Source: Amycolatopsis roodepoortensis (GTDB taxonomy: Bacteria; Actinomycetota; Actinomycetes; Mycobacteriales; Pseudonocardiaceae). Taken from it: 64,000 nucleotides of DNA. The position numbers were made by a program, and so were the translations under genes. Location: positions 1,116,001-1,180,000 of the forward strand of contig NZ_JADBEJ010000008.1 of NCBI RefSeq assembly GCF_014873915.1, given 5' to 3'. The notes beneath the pieces were generated by a model that ran no database searches, had not been told where the DNA came from, and saw nothing but the letters and a program-made list of their open reading frames with translations. This document shows positions 7,651 to 15,857 of the stretch, piece by piece; position 1 is the first letter of the stretch; each line of letters begins with the position of its first letter.

Positions 7651-10269
7651 TTAGTCGATCGGCGGTTCGCCCGGGTCCAGCTCGATGAGGTCGCCCTCGG
7701 CGAGCAGTTCCTCGATGGACGCCGGCAGCAGGTACGCGGACCCGCCACCCGGCTGGTTGAACCACGGGATCGCGACACCGGCGAGGGCTTCGAGCGGACG
7801 CTGCACGCGGTAGACGTGGTACGGCCGGTTCACCCACTCCGGCACGAGCGAGCGCTCCTCGAACGGCGTCCCGGCCGCGTAGGTCAGGTTGCCGTTCGGG
7901 CCGCCGAAGCGGTCCAGCTCGCTGCCCGCGGGCAGCTCACGCAGCTCCTTGCCGCGGAACAGCGTCAGCGGCGGCTCACCGTTGAGCGGCGAGATCGGCC
8001 AGTTCTGCTTGGCGTCGGGCGCTCCGGCGCTCGCTGCCGCGGCCGGACGGGCCGGTTCCTCGCGCCGCATCGGCGGCGGCGGAGGCGGCGTCACCGGCGG
8101 CTCACGCCGCGGCGGCGCGGGCGGCGGGCTCGCCAGCACCGGGTTCGGCCGCGCCGGGGGCGCGGGCGGGACCGGCGCGGGGGCGGGCTCGTCGTCCAAA
8201 TCGTCCCCGAGCAGCTCTTCGGCCGTCGTGAACGCGGTCTGTTCCTGTGCCGGGATCGACTCCCGCGGCGGCACCGGATGTGAACCGGTCGCGATCTCGG
8301 GGGAAAGCGTCGCCAGCACGGGCGGCGCGGGAGCGGGTTCCTCGACCGGTTCTTCTTCGGCGGCGGGCTGTTCCGCGGGCGGCGGAGCACCGTTCGGGTT
8401 CAGCAGGACCTTGCCGAGCATGAACGCGGCCGCGTCCTCGGCATCGCCGAACACCGCCGGATTCGTCAGCTTCCCGTCGTACCAGCCGACCCGCCAGCCG
8501 CCACCGTCGACCTGCTCGACACTCCAGCCGTGCTCGGCGGGCGAGCCGATGCGGTAGACGTCGCCGGGCACGTCGAGTTCGTCGAACTTCGCCTGCAGCT
8601 CGTTCAGCACCGGCTCGGGGTGCTCGGCGCGGCGCGGCGGCGTTTCCTCGCGCCGCGGCTCGGGCTCCGGGTGGGGCACGGGGGCGGTAGCAAAGGTCCC
8701 CCGCTCCTGCGGCGGGGCGTCGACCTGCGTGATCTCGGTGTCCGACGGCGGGGGCGCCACGTCCGGCTCCGCGTCGTGCGTGAGGAGAGGAAGCTCGGGA
8801 CCGGCGTCCGCCTGCTCGACCGGCGTGTAACCGGTGGTCGTCTCCTCTTCCGGCGGCGCGTACGGCTGGTCTTCTTCCTGCCGCGCGTACGCGTCCTGCT
8901 CCTCCTGGAGCGGTGGCTGCTCGTAGGCGCCGGGCTGCGGGGCCCGCGCGTACGTGGTCGCCTCCGGGTCGGCGAGCTGCGGCTCGGGCTCGGTGCCCTG
9001 CCGCTCCTCGTCGGTGAAGGCGTCCTGCTCGGACGCGTACGGCTCTTCGTAGCCGTCTTCGTACTGCTGCTCGGCGGCGGCTTCGTGGAAGTCCTGCGCC
9101 TGGTAGTCCTGGGTGTCGTAGTCGTCTTCGTACCGCTGGGCCTGCTCGGCCTGGTCCGGGACGGTGGATTCGGCGGACGGGACGGCCGCCGCCGCGGCGA
9201 CCGGAGCGGCGGCCGCGGCGGCCACCGCGGCCTGATCCGGACCCTGCTGGTGCGGCGGCGGGACGGGCGGCTGAGCGGCCTGGTTCGGCGGGCCGGCGGG
9301 AGCGCCGGGCGCGGCCTGCTGCGGCGGCACCGGGCCGTTCTGCGGCGGACCCTGCGGAGGCGGGCCCGCGGGCACGCCGTTGTTGGGGCCACCAGGCCCG
9401 CTGGGGCCACCCGGGCCGTTGGGGCGCTGCTGCGGAGGCTGATTCCCCCGGGTGAGGTACCCCGCCGCGGCCTGCAGTGTCTGGCCGTCGACCTCGGGCA
9501 GCGTGAAATCGTTCTGCCGGACGTGCTCGATCAGGTCGAGCTCCGGCGAGACGCCGTACTGGCGCAGGTAGAAGTTCACGGCGGCAGGCCAGATCCACTG
9601 CCCGTCGCTGTGGAAGGCGACCGGGACGGTGGCCTCGGGGGTCTGGGCGAGCCGGTCGATGTCGTAGCCGCGTTCGGTGACCACCAGCGGCGCGTGGTCG
9701 AGGTACTCGAGCAGCCTGTCCTGCTCCTCGATCTCCAGGTCGGGCCGGTTGATCACCGGACGCCCGGCCGGGCCGATGGTGTCGAAGATGCGGGCGATGC
9801 GGAAATGCGGTCCGGGCTGCTCGGGGCCGAGGCCGGACATGCGCCGGATCAGCCATTCGGGCACGTTCTCCTCGGAGCGGGGGAACATGCGCAGCTCGTC
9901 GGAGAGCGCCTGCGGCGGCGGCGCGAGGCGCCACTGCGGCTCGTCGCGGTTGTACTCGAGGTTGTAGCTGGACGGGTGGTCGAGCTGGTAACGGGCGTTG
10001 AACCAGGTGCCGCGGCCGTCGCGGTACATGCCGGCACGGAGTCTGCCGAACAGCGTCGCGATGTCGTGCGTCGCGACCCATTCGTGCGAGGTGCCGTCCT
10101 CGGTGATGATCTCCCCGGTCATCTCGTGGTACCTGCCGACGGCTCGGTACTCGGCGGTCACCTTCCGCCAATCACGCGGAGCGGCCCGGAGCAGGGCGAG
10201 GCCGATCTGTTTGACCAGGGTGTCCTGCTCGGTCGCGTTCAACTGAGTCGTCGGTTGTGCCACGGTCAC
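7651..10269 (-). CDS. Large protein with C-terminal TNT (NAD+ glycohydrolase toxin) domain
   Basis: The product is about 872 aa. Residues 1-275 form a folded region resembling immunity-type or YezG-like domains. Residues 277-555 are a Pro/Gln/Glu-rich linker. A small domain follows at about 556-625, then more linker, and residues 754-872 match the tuberculosis necrotizing toxin family: DRFGGPNG, GTPFEER, PYHVYRV and WFNQPGGG motifs, with His and Gln in the places known to matter for NAD+ cleavage in CpnT. There is no signal peptide, transmembrane segment or WXG/LXG leader. I chose the GTG at 10269; GTG 10263 is equally possible and the ORF extends upstream without homology. No separate immunity gene is recognisable next to it. 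Confidence 0.8.
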   Translation of the reverse strand: MTVAQPTTQLNATEQDTLVKQIGLALLRAAPRDWRKVTAEYRAVGRYHEMTGEIITEDGTSHEWVATHDIATLFGRLRAGMYRDGRGTWFNARYQLDHPSSYNLEYNRDEPQWRLAPPPQALSDELRMFPRSEENVPEWLIRRMSGLGPEQPGPHFRIARIFDTIGPAGRPVINRPDLEIEEQDRLLEYLDHAPLVVTERGYDIDRLAQTPEATVPVAFHSDGQWIWPAAVNFYLRQYGVSPELDLIEHVRQNDFTLPEVDGQTLQAAAGYLTRGNQPPQQRPNGPGGPSGPGGPNNGVPAGPPPQGPPQNGPVPPQQAAPGAPAGPPNQAAQPPVPPPHQQGPDQAAVAAAAAAPVAAAAAVPSAESTVPDQAEQAQRYEDDYDTQDYQAQDFHEAAAEQQYEDGYEEPYASEQDAFTDEERQGTEPEPQLADPEATTYARAPQPGAYEQPPLQEEQDAYARQEEDQPYAPPEEETTTGYTPVEQADAGPELPLLTHDAEPDVAPPPSDTEITQVDAPPQERGTFATAPVPHPEPEPRREETPPRRAEHPEPVLNELQAKFDELDVPGDVYRIGSPAEHGWSVEQVDGGGWRVGWYDGKLTNPAVFGDAEDAAAFMLGKVLLNPNGAPPPAEQPAAEEEPVEEPAPAPPVLATLSPEIATGSHPVPPRESIPAQEQTAFTTAEELLGDDLDDEPAPAPVPPAPPARPNPVLASPPPAPPRREPPVTPPPPPPMRREEPARPAAAASAGAPDAKQNWPISPLNGEPPLTLFRGKELRELPAGSELDRFGGPNGNLTYAAGTPFEERSLVPEWVNRPYHVYRVQRPLEALAGVAIPWFNQPGGGSAYLLPASIEELLAEGDLIELDPGEPPID

Positions 10270-10422
10270 ATTTTGACCGTATCCGCGCTCGTGTGCACCC
10301 CGCATGTGGGTTTTGCCGCTATTGACTCGCCGGAAGACGCCCTGACCTGGTGCCGGGTCACTCACCCGGGATACTGACCGAGTGAACCGAATCGCCCGCG
10401 AGACCCTGAAGGACGAGGACTG

Positions 10423-10722
10423 ATGGCGGTGGCCGGACAACGGCGTGACCGTGGGGCACTGCTCCGTCACCTGCCGTTCCTGCTGGTGATGCTGGTGGTG
10501 GCGGTCGCCGCCCTCCGGATCGGCCAGTACCACTGGCGGCAGGGCGCGGCGCTGATCGGCGGCGCGTTACTGCTCGCCGGGCTGCTCCGGGCGGTACTGC
10601 CCGAGGCGAAGGCCGGGCTGCTGGCGATCCGGGGCAAACCGGTCGACGTCCTGACCTACGGCGCGCTTTCCGTCTTGATCCTGTTCATCGCGCTCACGAT
10701 CACCGGCGGGCCCCTGTCCTGA
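10423..10722 (+). CDS. DUF3017 small membrane protein
   Basis: This 99-aa protein has three hydrophobic segments (about residues 17-33, 39-57 and 75-95). It opens with a basic N-terminus and contains the ALLRAVLPEAKAGLLAIR stretch typical of the actinobacterial DUF3017 family, in which it often follows folD or purine genes. Function is unknown. The stop codon shares its last base with the left end of a 59-bp palindrome. Confidence 0.8.
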   Translation: MAVAGQRRDRGALLRHLPFLLVMLVVAVAALRIGQYHWRQGAALIGGALLLAGLLRAVLPEAKAGLLAIRGKPVDVLTYGALSVLILFIALTITGGPLS

Positions 10723-10780
10723 TGCGCGTGAAGGCCCCCTTCCCTCGGCTGAGCCGAGGGAAGGGGGCCTTCACGCGCAT
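10722..10780. repeat. 59-bp perfect palindrome of the GTGAAGGCCCCC family
   Basis: Two 29-bp arms are exact inverse complements around a single central G (10751); the left arm begins ATGCGCGTGAAGGCCCCC. It sits between the convergent DUF3017 and MFS genes and overlaps the first stop codon. Related copies lie at 39221-39271, 40327-40381 and 51676-51722. It probably acts as a two-way terminator. Confidence 0.9.
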
Positions 10781-10787
10781 TGAGCGC

Positions 10788-11960
10788 TCAGGAAGCCATG
10801 GCGGGCGCGAGCCGGGCTTCGCGGCGGTCCATACCGCCGGACACAACGGCCAGCGAGAGCCCCAGGACGGCCAGCGACGCGCCGACCCAGTTGGGCGCGA
10901 CCAGGCCGAGCCCGCCGGCGATCACCAGGCCGCCGAGGTAGGCGCCGATGGAGTTCGCGATGTTGAACGCCGACTGCACGGCCGCGGAGACCAGCGACGG
11001 CGTCCCGCCCGCCTTCTCCATGATCCGCGCCTGCATCATCGGGCCGATCATGAAGCCGGCGAGGCCGACGAAGAAGATCGTCACCGCCGCGCCGACCTTG
11101 CCGTTCGCGGTGAAGGTGAAGATCGCCAGCACCGAAGCGAGCGCGATCAGCGAGACGTAGAGGCTCGGCATCAGCGCCTTGTCGGCGAGCCTGCCGCCGA
11201 GGTAGTTGCCGATGGTCATGCCGACGCCTGCCAGGGACAGCAGCAGCGTGACGTCGGATGGCGCGTAGCCGGTGACGTCGGTCAGCATCGGCGCGATGTA
11301 GGACAGGCAGGCGAACACGCCACCGAGGCCGAAGGTGACGATCGCGAGCGCGAGCCACACCTGCGGGCGGCGGAAGGCGCCGAGTTCGCCGCGCAGCGAC
11401 GGCTCGACCGGTTTGCCCTGATGGGGGACCAGTTTCGCGATCGCGGCCATGGCGAGCAGGCCGATCACGGCGACGACGCCGAAGGTCGCGCGCCAGCCGA
11501 CCTTCTGGCCGAGCAGCGTGCCCAGTGGAACGCCGACGACGTTGGCCAGGGTCAGGCCCATGAACATCATCGAGACGGCCTTCGCGCGTTCGCCCGGCTT
11601 GGCCAGGCTGGACGCGACGACCGCGCCGGCGCCGAAGAACGCGCCGTGCGGCAGGCCGGCGAGGAAGCGGAAGGCGACACCGAACTCCTGGTTCGGCGAG
11701 AGCGCGAAGAGGGCGTTGCCGAGCGTGAACAGCCCCATCATCGCCAGCAGCATCGTCTTGCGCGGCAGGCGGACGGCGGCGGCGGTGAGCAGCGGGGCGC
11801 CGACGACGACGCCAAGGGCGTAGCCGGAGATGAGGTACCCGGCGGACGGGATCGACACGCCGAAGTCCGCGGCGGCTTCGGGCAGCACGCCCATCATGAC
11901 GAATTCGGTGGTCCCGATGCCGAAGGCACCGATGGCGAGCGCGAGCAGCGCGACGGGCAC
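10788..11960 (-). CDS. MFS transporter, AraJ/YdhP-like sugar or drug efflux family
   Basis: The product is 390 aa with 12 predicted membrane spans. It opens VALLALAIGAFGIGTTEFVMMG, the signature of DHA1 efflux carriers such as AraJ and YdhP, which export sugars or drugs by proton antiport. The true start is the GTG at 11960, preceded by AGGGAG; the longer frame to 12050 is not hydrophobic and lacks family similarity. A 16-bp inverted repeat lies just upstream. An ArsR-type regulator gene precedes it on the same strand, a likely controller. Confidence 0.88.
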   Translation of the reverse strand: MPVALLALAIGAFGIGTTEFVMMGVLPEAAADFGVSIPSAGYLISGYALGVVVGAPLLTAAAVRLPRKTMLLAMMGLFTLGNALFALSPNQEFGVAFRFLAGLPHGAFFGAGAVVASSLAKPGERAKAVSMMFMGLTLANVVGVPLGTLLGQKVGWRATFGVVAVIGLLAMAAIAKLVPHQGKPVEPSLRGELGAFRRPQVWLALAIVTFGLGGVFACLSYIAPMLTDVTGYAPSDVTLLLSLAGVGMTIGNYLGGRLADKALMPSLYVSLIALASVLAIFTFTANGKVGAAVTIFFVGLAGFMIGPMMQARIMEKAGGTPSLVSAAVQSAFNIANSIGAYLGGLVIAGGLGLVAPNWVGASLAVLGLSLAVVSGGMDRREARLAPAMAS

Positions 11961-11985
11961 GGCTCTCCCTTCGAGGGTCGTACGT

Positions 11986-12001
11986 GAGTAAACGATTACT
12001 C
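11986..12001. promoter_or_regulatory. Inverted-repeat operator candidate for the MFS gene
   Basis: GAGTAA-ACGA-TTACTC is a 6-bp inverted repeat with a 4-bp spacer, lying 26 bp upstream of the MFS start in an AT-richer patch. The binding protein is unknown; the upstream ArsR protein is a candidate. Confidence 0.5.
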
Positions 12002-12144
12002 GCCCAGCGTCGCGGATGGGGAGCTGAATCGATTTAGGTCTCGGACACAAAAGAAGACAGCGTGTGCGGCCCCGCTGTCCTGTGTCCAGTTCAACCGATC
12101 GAGGGTGCCTTTGTCATCCCGGTTTCGGGTGAGGCTGGCCACCC

Positions 12145-12459
12145 TCAGCGGCGGGCGGCGAGCACGCCCTGGAGCAGGCCGGGGAACAGTTCGTCGAGAT
12201 CGTTGCGGCGCAACGAGTTGTAGCGGGCGGTGCCCTGCTGGCGGCCCATGATGATGCCCGCTTCGCGCAGCGTGCGCAGGTGATGGGTGAGTGTGGACTT
12301 GGTCACGGCGACGTCGAATCCGCTGCACGAGATCTCGGTGCCGGGCTCGGCCAGCTGGCGGACCATGTCGAGGCGGACCGGGTCCGCGAGCGCGGCGAGG
12401 ACCGCCTCGATCCGGATCTCGTCCTGATCGGGATAGACGTACTGCTGCGTCGCGGCCAT
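12145..12459 (-). CDS. ArsR-family winged-helix transcriptional regulator
   Basis: This 104-aa protein has an ArsR/SmtB winged helix: LAALADPVRLDMVRQL near residues 20-35 and a recognition helix around TKSTLTHHLRTLREAGII (53-70), then a beta wing (GRQQGTARY). No paired metal-binding cysteines are evident, so it is more likely a metal-independent sensor. It lies divergent to one MFS exporter and upstream of another on its own strand, so either could be its target. ATG at 12459. Confidence 0.88.
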   Translation of the reverse strand: MAATQQYVYPDQDEIRIEAVLAALADPVRLDMVRQLAEPGTEISCSGFDVAVTKSTLTHHLRTLREAGIIMGRQQGTARYNSLRRNDLDELFPGLLQGVLAARR

Positions 12460-12552
12460 TCGTCCATAGTACGACGCCCCTCGAACTTCCGGCGAGTTCG
12501 TAGTACGGTCACCATCGAACTACGACAACCATCGAACAACGACCCCCATGTC

Positions 12553-12608
12553 GCCTTTAGCGGGCTAAACGCGATCCGGCGCCGACCTGCGTTTAGCGGG
12601 CTAAACGC
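12553..12608. repeat. Two copies of the GCGTTTAGC/GCTAAACGC palindrome
   Basis: Copies at 12553-12572 (one mismatch, GCC for GCG at the start) and 12589-12608 have starts 36 bp apart, in the orientation ACCTG-palindrome-CGATC. The 16-bp spacer is the reverse complement of the short spacers in the arrays near 31.3 and 51.6 kb. They fill the gap between the ArsR start and the next MFS gene. Confidence 0.9.
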
Positions 12609-12636
12609 GATCTGTGGGGTCTGGAGCTGGGGAGTC

Positions 12637-13806
12637 ATGAATTTCGCACCACCCAGGACCGCGGTGCTGGCGCTCGGGACCTTCGCGGTCGGCACCAGCG
12701 GCTACGTCGTCGCCGGGCTGCTGCCCGCGCTCACCGGCGAGCTCGCGGTCTCCGAGACGGCCGCCGCCCAGCTGGTCACCGCCTTCGCCATCGCGTACGC
12801 GGTAGGCTCACCGCTGTTCGCCGCGGTCACCGGCCGCTGGGAACGCCGGACGCTCCTGGTCGCCGCCCTCGTCGTCACCGCCGTCGGAAACGCTCTCGCC
12901 GCCCTCGCACCCGGCTACGTGACCCTGCTCCTCGCACGGGTCGTCACCGCGATCGGCGCGGCGGTCTTCACCCCGGCCGCGAGCGCCGTCGCCGCCGAAC
13001 TCACGTCGCCGGAACGCCGGGGCCGCGCGGTCGCGCTCGTCTTCGGCGGGCTCACCGTCGCGACGATCCTGGGCGTCCCGCTCGGCAGTGTCCTTTCGCA
13101 GAGCGTCGGCTACCAGGCCGTCTTCGCGCTCGTCGCGGCCTTCTCGCTCCTCGGCGCCTTCGCGGTCCGGATGGTCCTGCCCGCCGTCCCGGCGCCACCT
13201 CCGGTCCGGCTGGCCGAACGGTTCACCGTCGCCAAGGATCCGCGCGTCCTCGCCATGCTCGGCGCGACCGTGCTCGGCTGCCTCGCCGCGTTCTCCGTCT
13301 ACACCTTCATCTCGCCGGTCCTGTCCGCCACCGCGGGCGTCCACGGCACGACGGTCAGCCTGCTGCTGTTCGTCTACGGCGCGGGCGGCGCGCTCGGCAA
13401 CGTCCTCGGCGGCCGCGCGGCCGACCGCTGGGGCGCCAAGGGACCGCTGCTGGTCGTGTTCGGCGGGATCACCGTCGTGCTCGCTTTGCTGCCGCTGGTC
13501 GCGACCACCGTCGCGGGCGCGGCGATCGTCCTCTTCCTGTGGGGGCTGGCCACCTGGTCGGTCAATCCGCCGATCCAGCACCGGCTGATCGAGCTGTCCA
13601 AGCAGAACGCCGGGCTCGTCCTCTCGCTCAACGCGTCCGCGATCTACCTCGGCGTCGGCCTCTCCGGCGTGGTCGGGGGAGCGGTGCTGAGCGGCGGCGG
13701 GCCGCTCCTGCTGCCCGAGGTCGCGGCGGTGCTGACCGCGCTCGGCGCGGCCGTGGTCGTGGCGGGCTGGCGGAACCGCGTGAAGCGGCCCGCGTTGGCC
13801 GAATGA
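12637..13806 (+). CDS. MFS transporter, DHA1-type efflux protein
   Basis: This 389-aa, 12-span carrier begins FAPPRTAVLALGTFAVGTSGYVVAGLLP, the same subfamily opening as the MFS protein on the other side of the ArsR gene, though the two are clearly different sequences. ATG at 12637 has GGAG about 7 bp upstream; the ORF can be read further upstream only through the repeats. Substrate unknown. The DUF1918 gene converges on it after 3 bp. Confidence 0.88.
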   Translation: MNFAPPRTAVLALGTFAVGTSGYVVAGLLPALTGELAVSETAAAQLVTAFAIAYAVGSPLFAAVTGRWERRTLLVAALVVTAVGNALAALAPGYVTLLLARVVTAIGAAVFTPAASAVAAELTSPERRGRAVALVFGGLTVATILGVPLGSVLSQSVGYQAVFALVAAFSLLGAFAVRMVLPAVPAPPPVRLAERFTVAKDPRVLAMLGATVLGCLAAFSVYTFISPVLSATAGVHGTTVSLLLFVYGAGGALGNVLGGRAADRWGAKGPLLVVFGGITVVLALLPLVATTVAGAAIVLFLWGLATWSVNPPIQHRLIELSKQNAGLVLSLNASAIYLGVGLSGVVGGAVLSGGGPLLLPEVAAVLTALGAAVVVAGWRNRVKRPALAE

Positions 13807-13809
13807 CGT

Positions 13810-13998
13810 CTATTCGGCGCGCGACTGGACTTCGCAGTCGGGGCCGGGGAACACCAGCCCTTCGTGTCCGTCCGCGAACCGGACGAGATACGGCGGGGCA
13901 CCGTGTTCGCCGCGTACCTCGAGGATCTCGCCGCGTTGTCCGGCCGAGCCCACCGTGCGTCCGTGCACGTGGATCTCGTCTCCGACGGTCGCCTGCAT
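13810..13998 (-). CDS. DUF1918 domain protein
   Basis: The product is 62 aa and matches the whole DUF1918 family: opening MQATVGDEIHVHGRTVG, a GEILEVRG turn, and the PPYLVRFADGHEGLVFPGPD ending. It is a small SH3-like beta barrel common in actinobacteria, of unknown function. The start is fixed by GGAGGTGG upstream of the ATG at 13998. The longer frame running back to 14601 is the shadow of the methyltransferase gene. Confidence 0.9.
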   Translation of the reverse strand: MQATVGDEIHVHGRTVGSAGQRGEILEVRGEHGAPPYLVRFADGHEGLVFPGPDCEVQSRAE

Positions 13999-14060
13999 GA
14001 GAACCACCTCCGACGCCTTCAAGGTTAGGAGCGTCGGAGTGATCCCGCTACAGTGTCGGC

Positions 14061-14105
14061 ATGATCCTCGAAATCCTTGGAGGCGCGACGCCTCACGTCC
14101 GGTGA
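14061..14105 (+). CDS. Possible 14-codon upstream peptide overlapping the SPOUT gene
   Basis: ATG at 14061 opens a 14-codon frame (MILEILGGATPHVR) whose TGA overlaps the GTG start of the next gene as GTGA. The GGAGG inside it would serve the downstream GTG. It may be a coupling leader, or only chance; there is no ribosome site of its own that I can identify. Confidence 0.3.
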   Translation: MILEILGGATPHVR

Positions 14106-14620
14106 GCCCGTCGATCAGGGTCCGCACGCCCTCGGAACTGCGGGCGGCCAGAAGAAGGAAAGCCCACTCCTGCTGGGGACATCTCGTCGCCGCGCCGCTG
14201 TGGCCACTGCACGGAGCGAACCTCGGCACCCTGCTGCGAACCTGTGACGCGGTGGGTGCCTGCCTCGCCGTGCCGCGGTTTCCGTGGGTGCCCGAGGCGC
14301 TGCGCCGGGGGAACACGTTGCGCCGTCCGGCTTGTGTGCACTGGGTGCACGATCCACCCGGCTGGCTGGCGCGGGAAAAGGCGGCAGGCACGGCGATCGT
14401 CGGTGTCGAACTCGCCGACGAGGCCGTGCGTCTCGCCGATCTCACGCCCGCTCGTGGCCGGACGATCGCCGTACTCGGCCACGAGCAGCAGGGCATTCCG
14501 CCGGACGCGCTCGACCTTCTCGACACCGTCGTCGAAATTCCCATGGTCGGCACCGGCGCGAGTCTCAACGTCGCCGTCGCCGGCAGCCTCGTCCTGTACA
14601 AATTGGCGGGCCTGCTGTGA
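14102..14620 (+). CDS. TrmH/SpoU-family (SPOUT) RNA methyltransferase
   Basis: The 172-aa product carries the SpoU catalytic core without an N-terminal RNA-binding domain: NLGTLLRTCDAVGA (motif 1 with the Asn and Arg), VLGHEQQGIPPDAL (motif 2) and IPMVGTGASLNVAVAGSLVLYKL (motif 3) that form the SAM knot. Such enzymes 2'-O-methylate tRNA or rRNA; the target base cannot be told. GTG at 14102 is preferred because GGAGG lies about 10 bp upstream and upstream sequence has no similarity. Confidence 0.85.
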   Translation: MSPSIRVRTPSELRAARRRKAHSCWGHLVAAPLWPLHGANLGTLLRTCDAVGACLAVPRFPWVPEALRRGNTLRRPACVHWVHDPPGWLAREKAAGTAIVGVELADEAVRLADLTPARGRTIAVLGHEQQGIPPDALDLLDTVVEIPMVGTGASLNVAVAGSLVLYKLAGLL

Positions 14621-14642
14621 CCGTCGCCGATAAGCTGCCCGG

Positions 14643-15287
14643 ATGACCGACGTACTCGACAAAGTCGCCGGGAAGAGCGGCGAATTGGTGCTCCGCCGGG
14701 CAGGGGACGACTTCGAGGTCATCGCCAACGGTGTCTTCCTGATGGACACCCGGAACGGTGAATCCGAACGGCTGCTCGTGTCGGTGGCGGCGGATCTGGT
14801 GCCGGGCAAGGCGCGGATGCTGATCGGCGGTCTCGGCGTCGGCTATTCGCTGCGCGCCGCGCTGGACCATCCCGGTGTCGGCGAGGTCGTGGTCGTCGAG
14901 CGCGAGCCCGCCGTGATCGGCTGGAACCGCGAGGGGCCGCTCCGGGACGTCCATGACGACGCGCTGTCCGACGAACGGGTCACCGTCGTCGAGGCCGATC
15001 TGGTGAAGTGGCTGCGCCGGACGGAAGAGCGGTTCGACGCGCTGTGCCTCGACATCGACAATGGTCCTGAGTGGACGGTCACCGACGGCAACTCGAAGCT
15101 CTACCGGGACGAAGGGCTCGACATGCTCGCCGAACGGCTGCGTCCCGGCGGCGTGCTCGGGGTGTGGAGCGCCGAGTCGGTGCCGTCGTTCAGGAAGCGG
15201 TTGCGGGCGCGGTTCGGTGAGGTGCGCGAGCTGAAGATCCCGGTGCCGCAAGGGGAACCGGACGTGCTGTGGTTCGCGCGGGTGTAG
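14643..15287 (+). CDS. Spermidine synthase-like SAM-dependent protein
   Basis: This 214-aa Rossmann protein resembles the spermidine synthase fold: a GGLGVGYSLRAAL nucleotide-binding loop, a VVVVEREP acidic end of strand 2, and LCLDIDNGPEWT in the active-site position. Actinobacteria have many such short homologues without polyamine activity, so the true reaction is uncertain. It starts 22 bp after the SPOUT gene and is followed by three small genes on the same strand. Confidence 0.8.
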   Translation: MTDVLDKVAGKSGELVLRRAGDDFEVIANGVFLMDTRNGESERLLVSVAADLVPGKARMLIGGLGVGYSLRAALDHPGVGEVVVVEREPAVIGWNREGPLRDVHDDALSDERVTVVEADLVKWLRRTEERFDALCLDIDNGPEWTVTDGNSKLYRDEGLDMLAERLRPGGVLGVWSAESVPSFRKRLRARFGEVRELKIPVPQGEPDVLWFARV

Positions 15288-15295
15288 CCGACGCC

Positions 15296-15850
15296 GTGCG
15301 GGTCAACGCCCGCTGGTGCCACACGGTATGCCGGACGGGCACCTTCACCGCCCGCGTCTGGAAGTCGGCCCGCCGGACACCGCCGATGTATCCGGACGCG
15401 ATGACCCTGATCCCGGCCGCGACGGTGGCGGAGGTGCTGGACGGGATCGACACCTCGCCGGGCTGCGCGGTGAAGGACAGCTTCGCCTGCCTGGATCTCG
15501 CGCCGCTGGGTTTCGAGGTGCTCTTCGAGGCCACCTGGATCATCTGTACGGCACGACCACCACTGGAACCGGGCTGGTCCCGGGTCGCCGACCCCTTCGA
15601 CGACCCGTCCGTCGCCGTGTGGTCGAGCGGTGCCGCCGGAGTGACGGCCAACCGGGACGGCGACTTCGCCGGACTGTCCAATTTGTACACTCAAGGCGAC
15701 CTGGACGACGCTTGGCGCGGCGCGACCTCGGCCGTCGCGGCCAGCTTCCCCGGTTTGCCGATCACCGGCTACGAACGCGGCGAGGATCTCGACGCCGCCC
15801 TCCGCAATGGCTACACGGCGCTGGGTCCGCTGCGGGTCTGGCTGAAATGA
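15296..15850 (+). CDS. Conserved hypothetical protein, possibly acetyltransferase-like
   Basis: The product is 184 aa; GTG at 15296 lies 8 bp after the previous stop. An internal ATG at 15388 is an alternative start. Features include a VKDSFACLDLAPLGFEVLFEATWI segment and a C-terminal LPITGYERGEDL stretch, reminiscent of GNAT-like folds in which an acetyltransferase motif is weak. It sits directly before a clear GNAT gene (7 bp gap). No signal peptide. The assignment is a guess from fold feel and context. Confidence 0.55.
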   Translation: MRVNARWCHTVCRTGTFTARVWKSARRTPPMYPDAMTLIPAATVAEVLDGIDTSPGCAVKDSFACLDLAPLGFEVLFEATWIICTARPPLEPGWSRVADPFDDPSVAVWSSGAAGVTANRDGDFAGLSNLYTQGDLDDAWRGATSAVAASFPGLPITGYERGEDLDAALRNGYTALGPLRVWLK

Positions 15851-15857
15851 TCGCCGC

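Noticed and set aside
8530..10377. 615-aa plus-strand frame opposite the TNT-domain gene
   Set aside because: Val/Gly/Arg-rich shadow of the minus-strand gene, which has real domains and a ribosome-site start.
13999..14601. Long minus-strand extension of the DUF1918 gene
   Set aside because: Antisense to the SPOUT methyltransferase; DUF1918 is complete from its own ATG with a GGAGG site.
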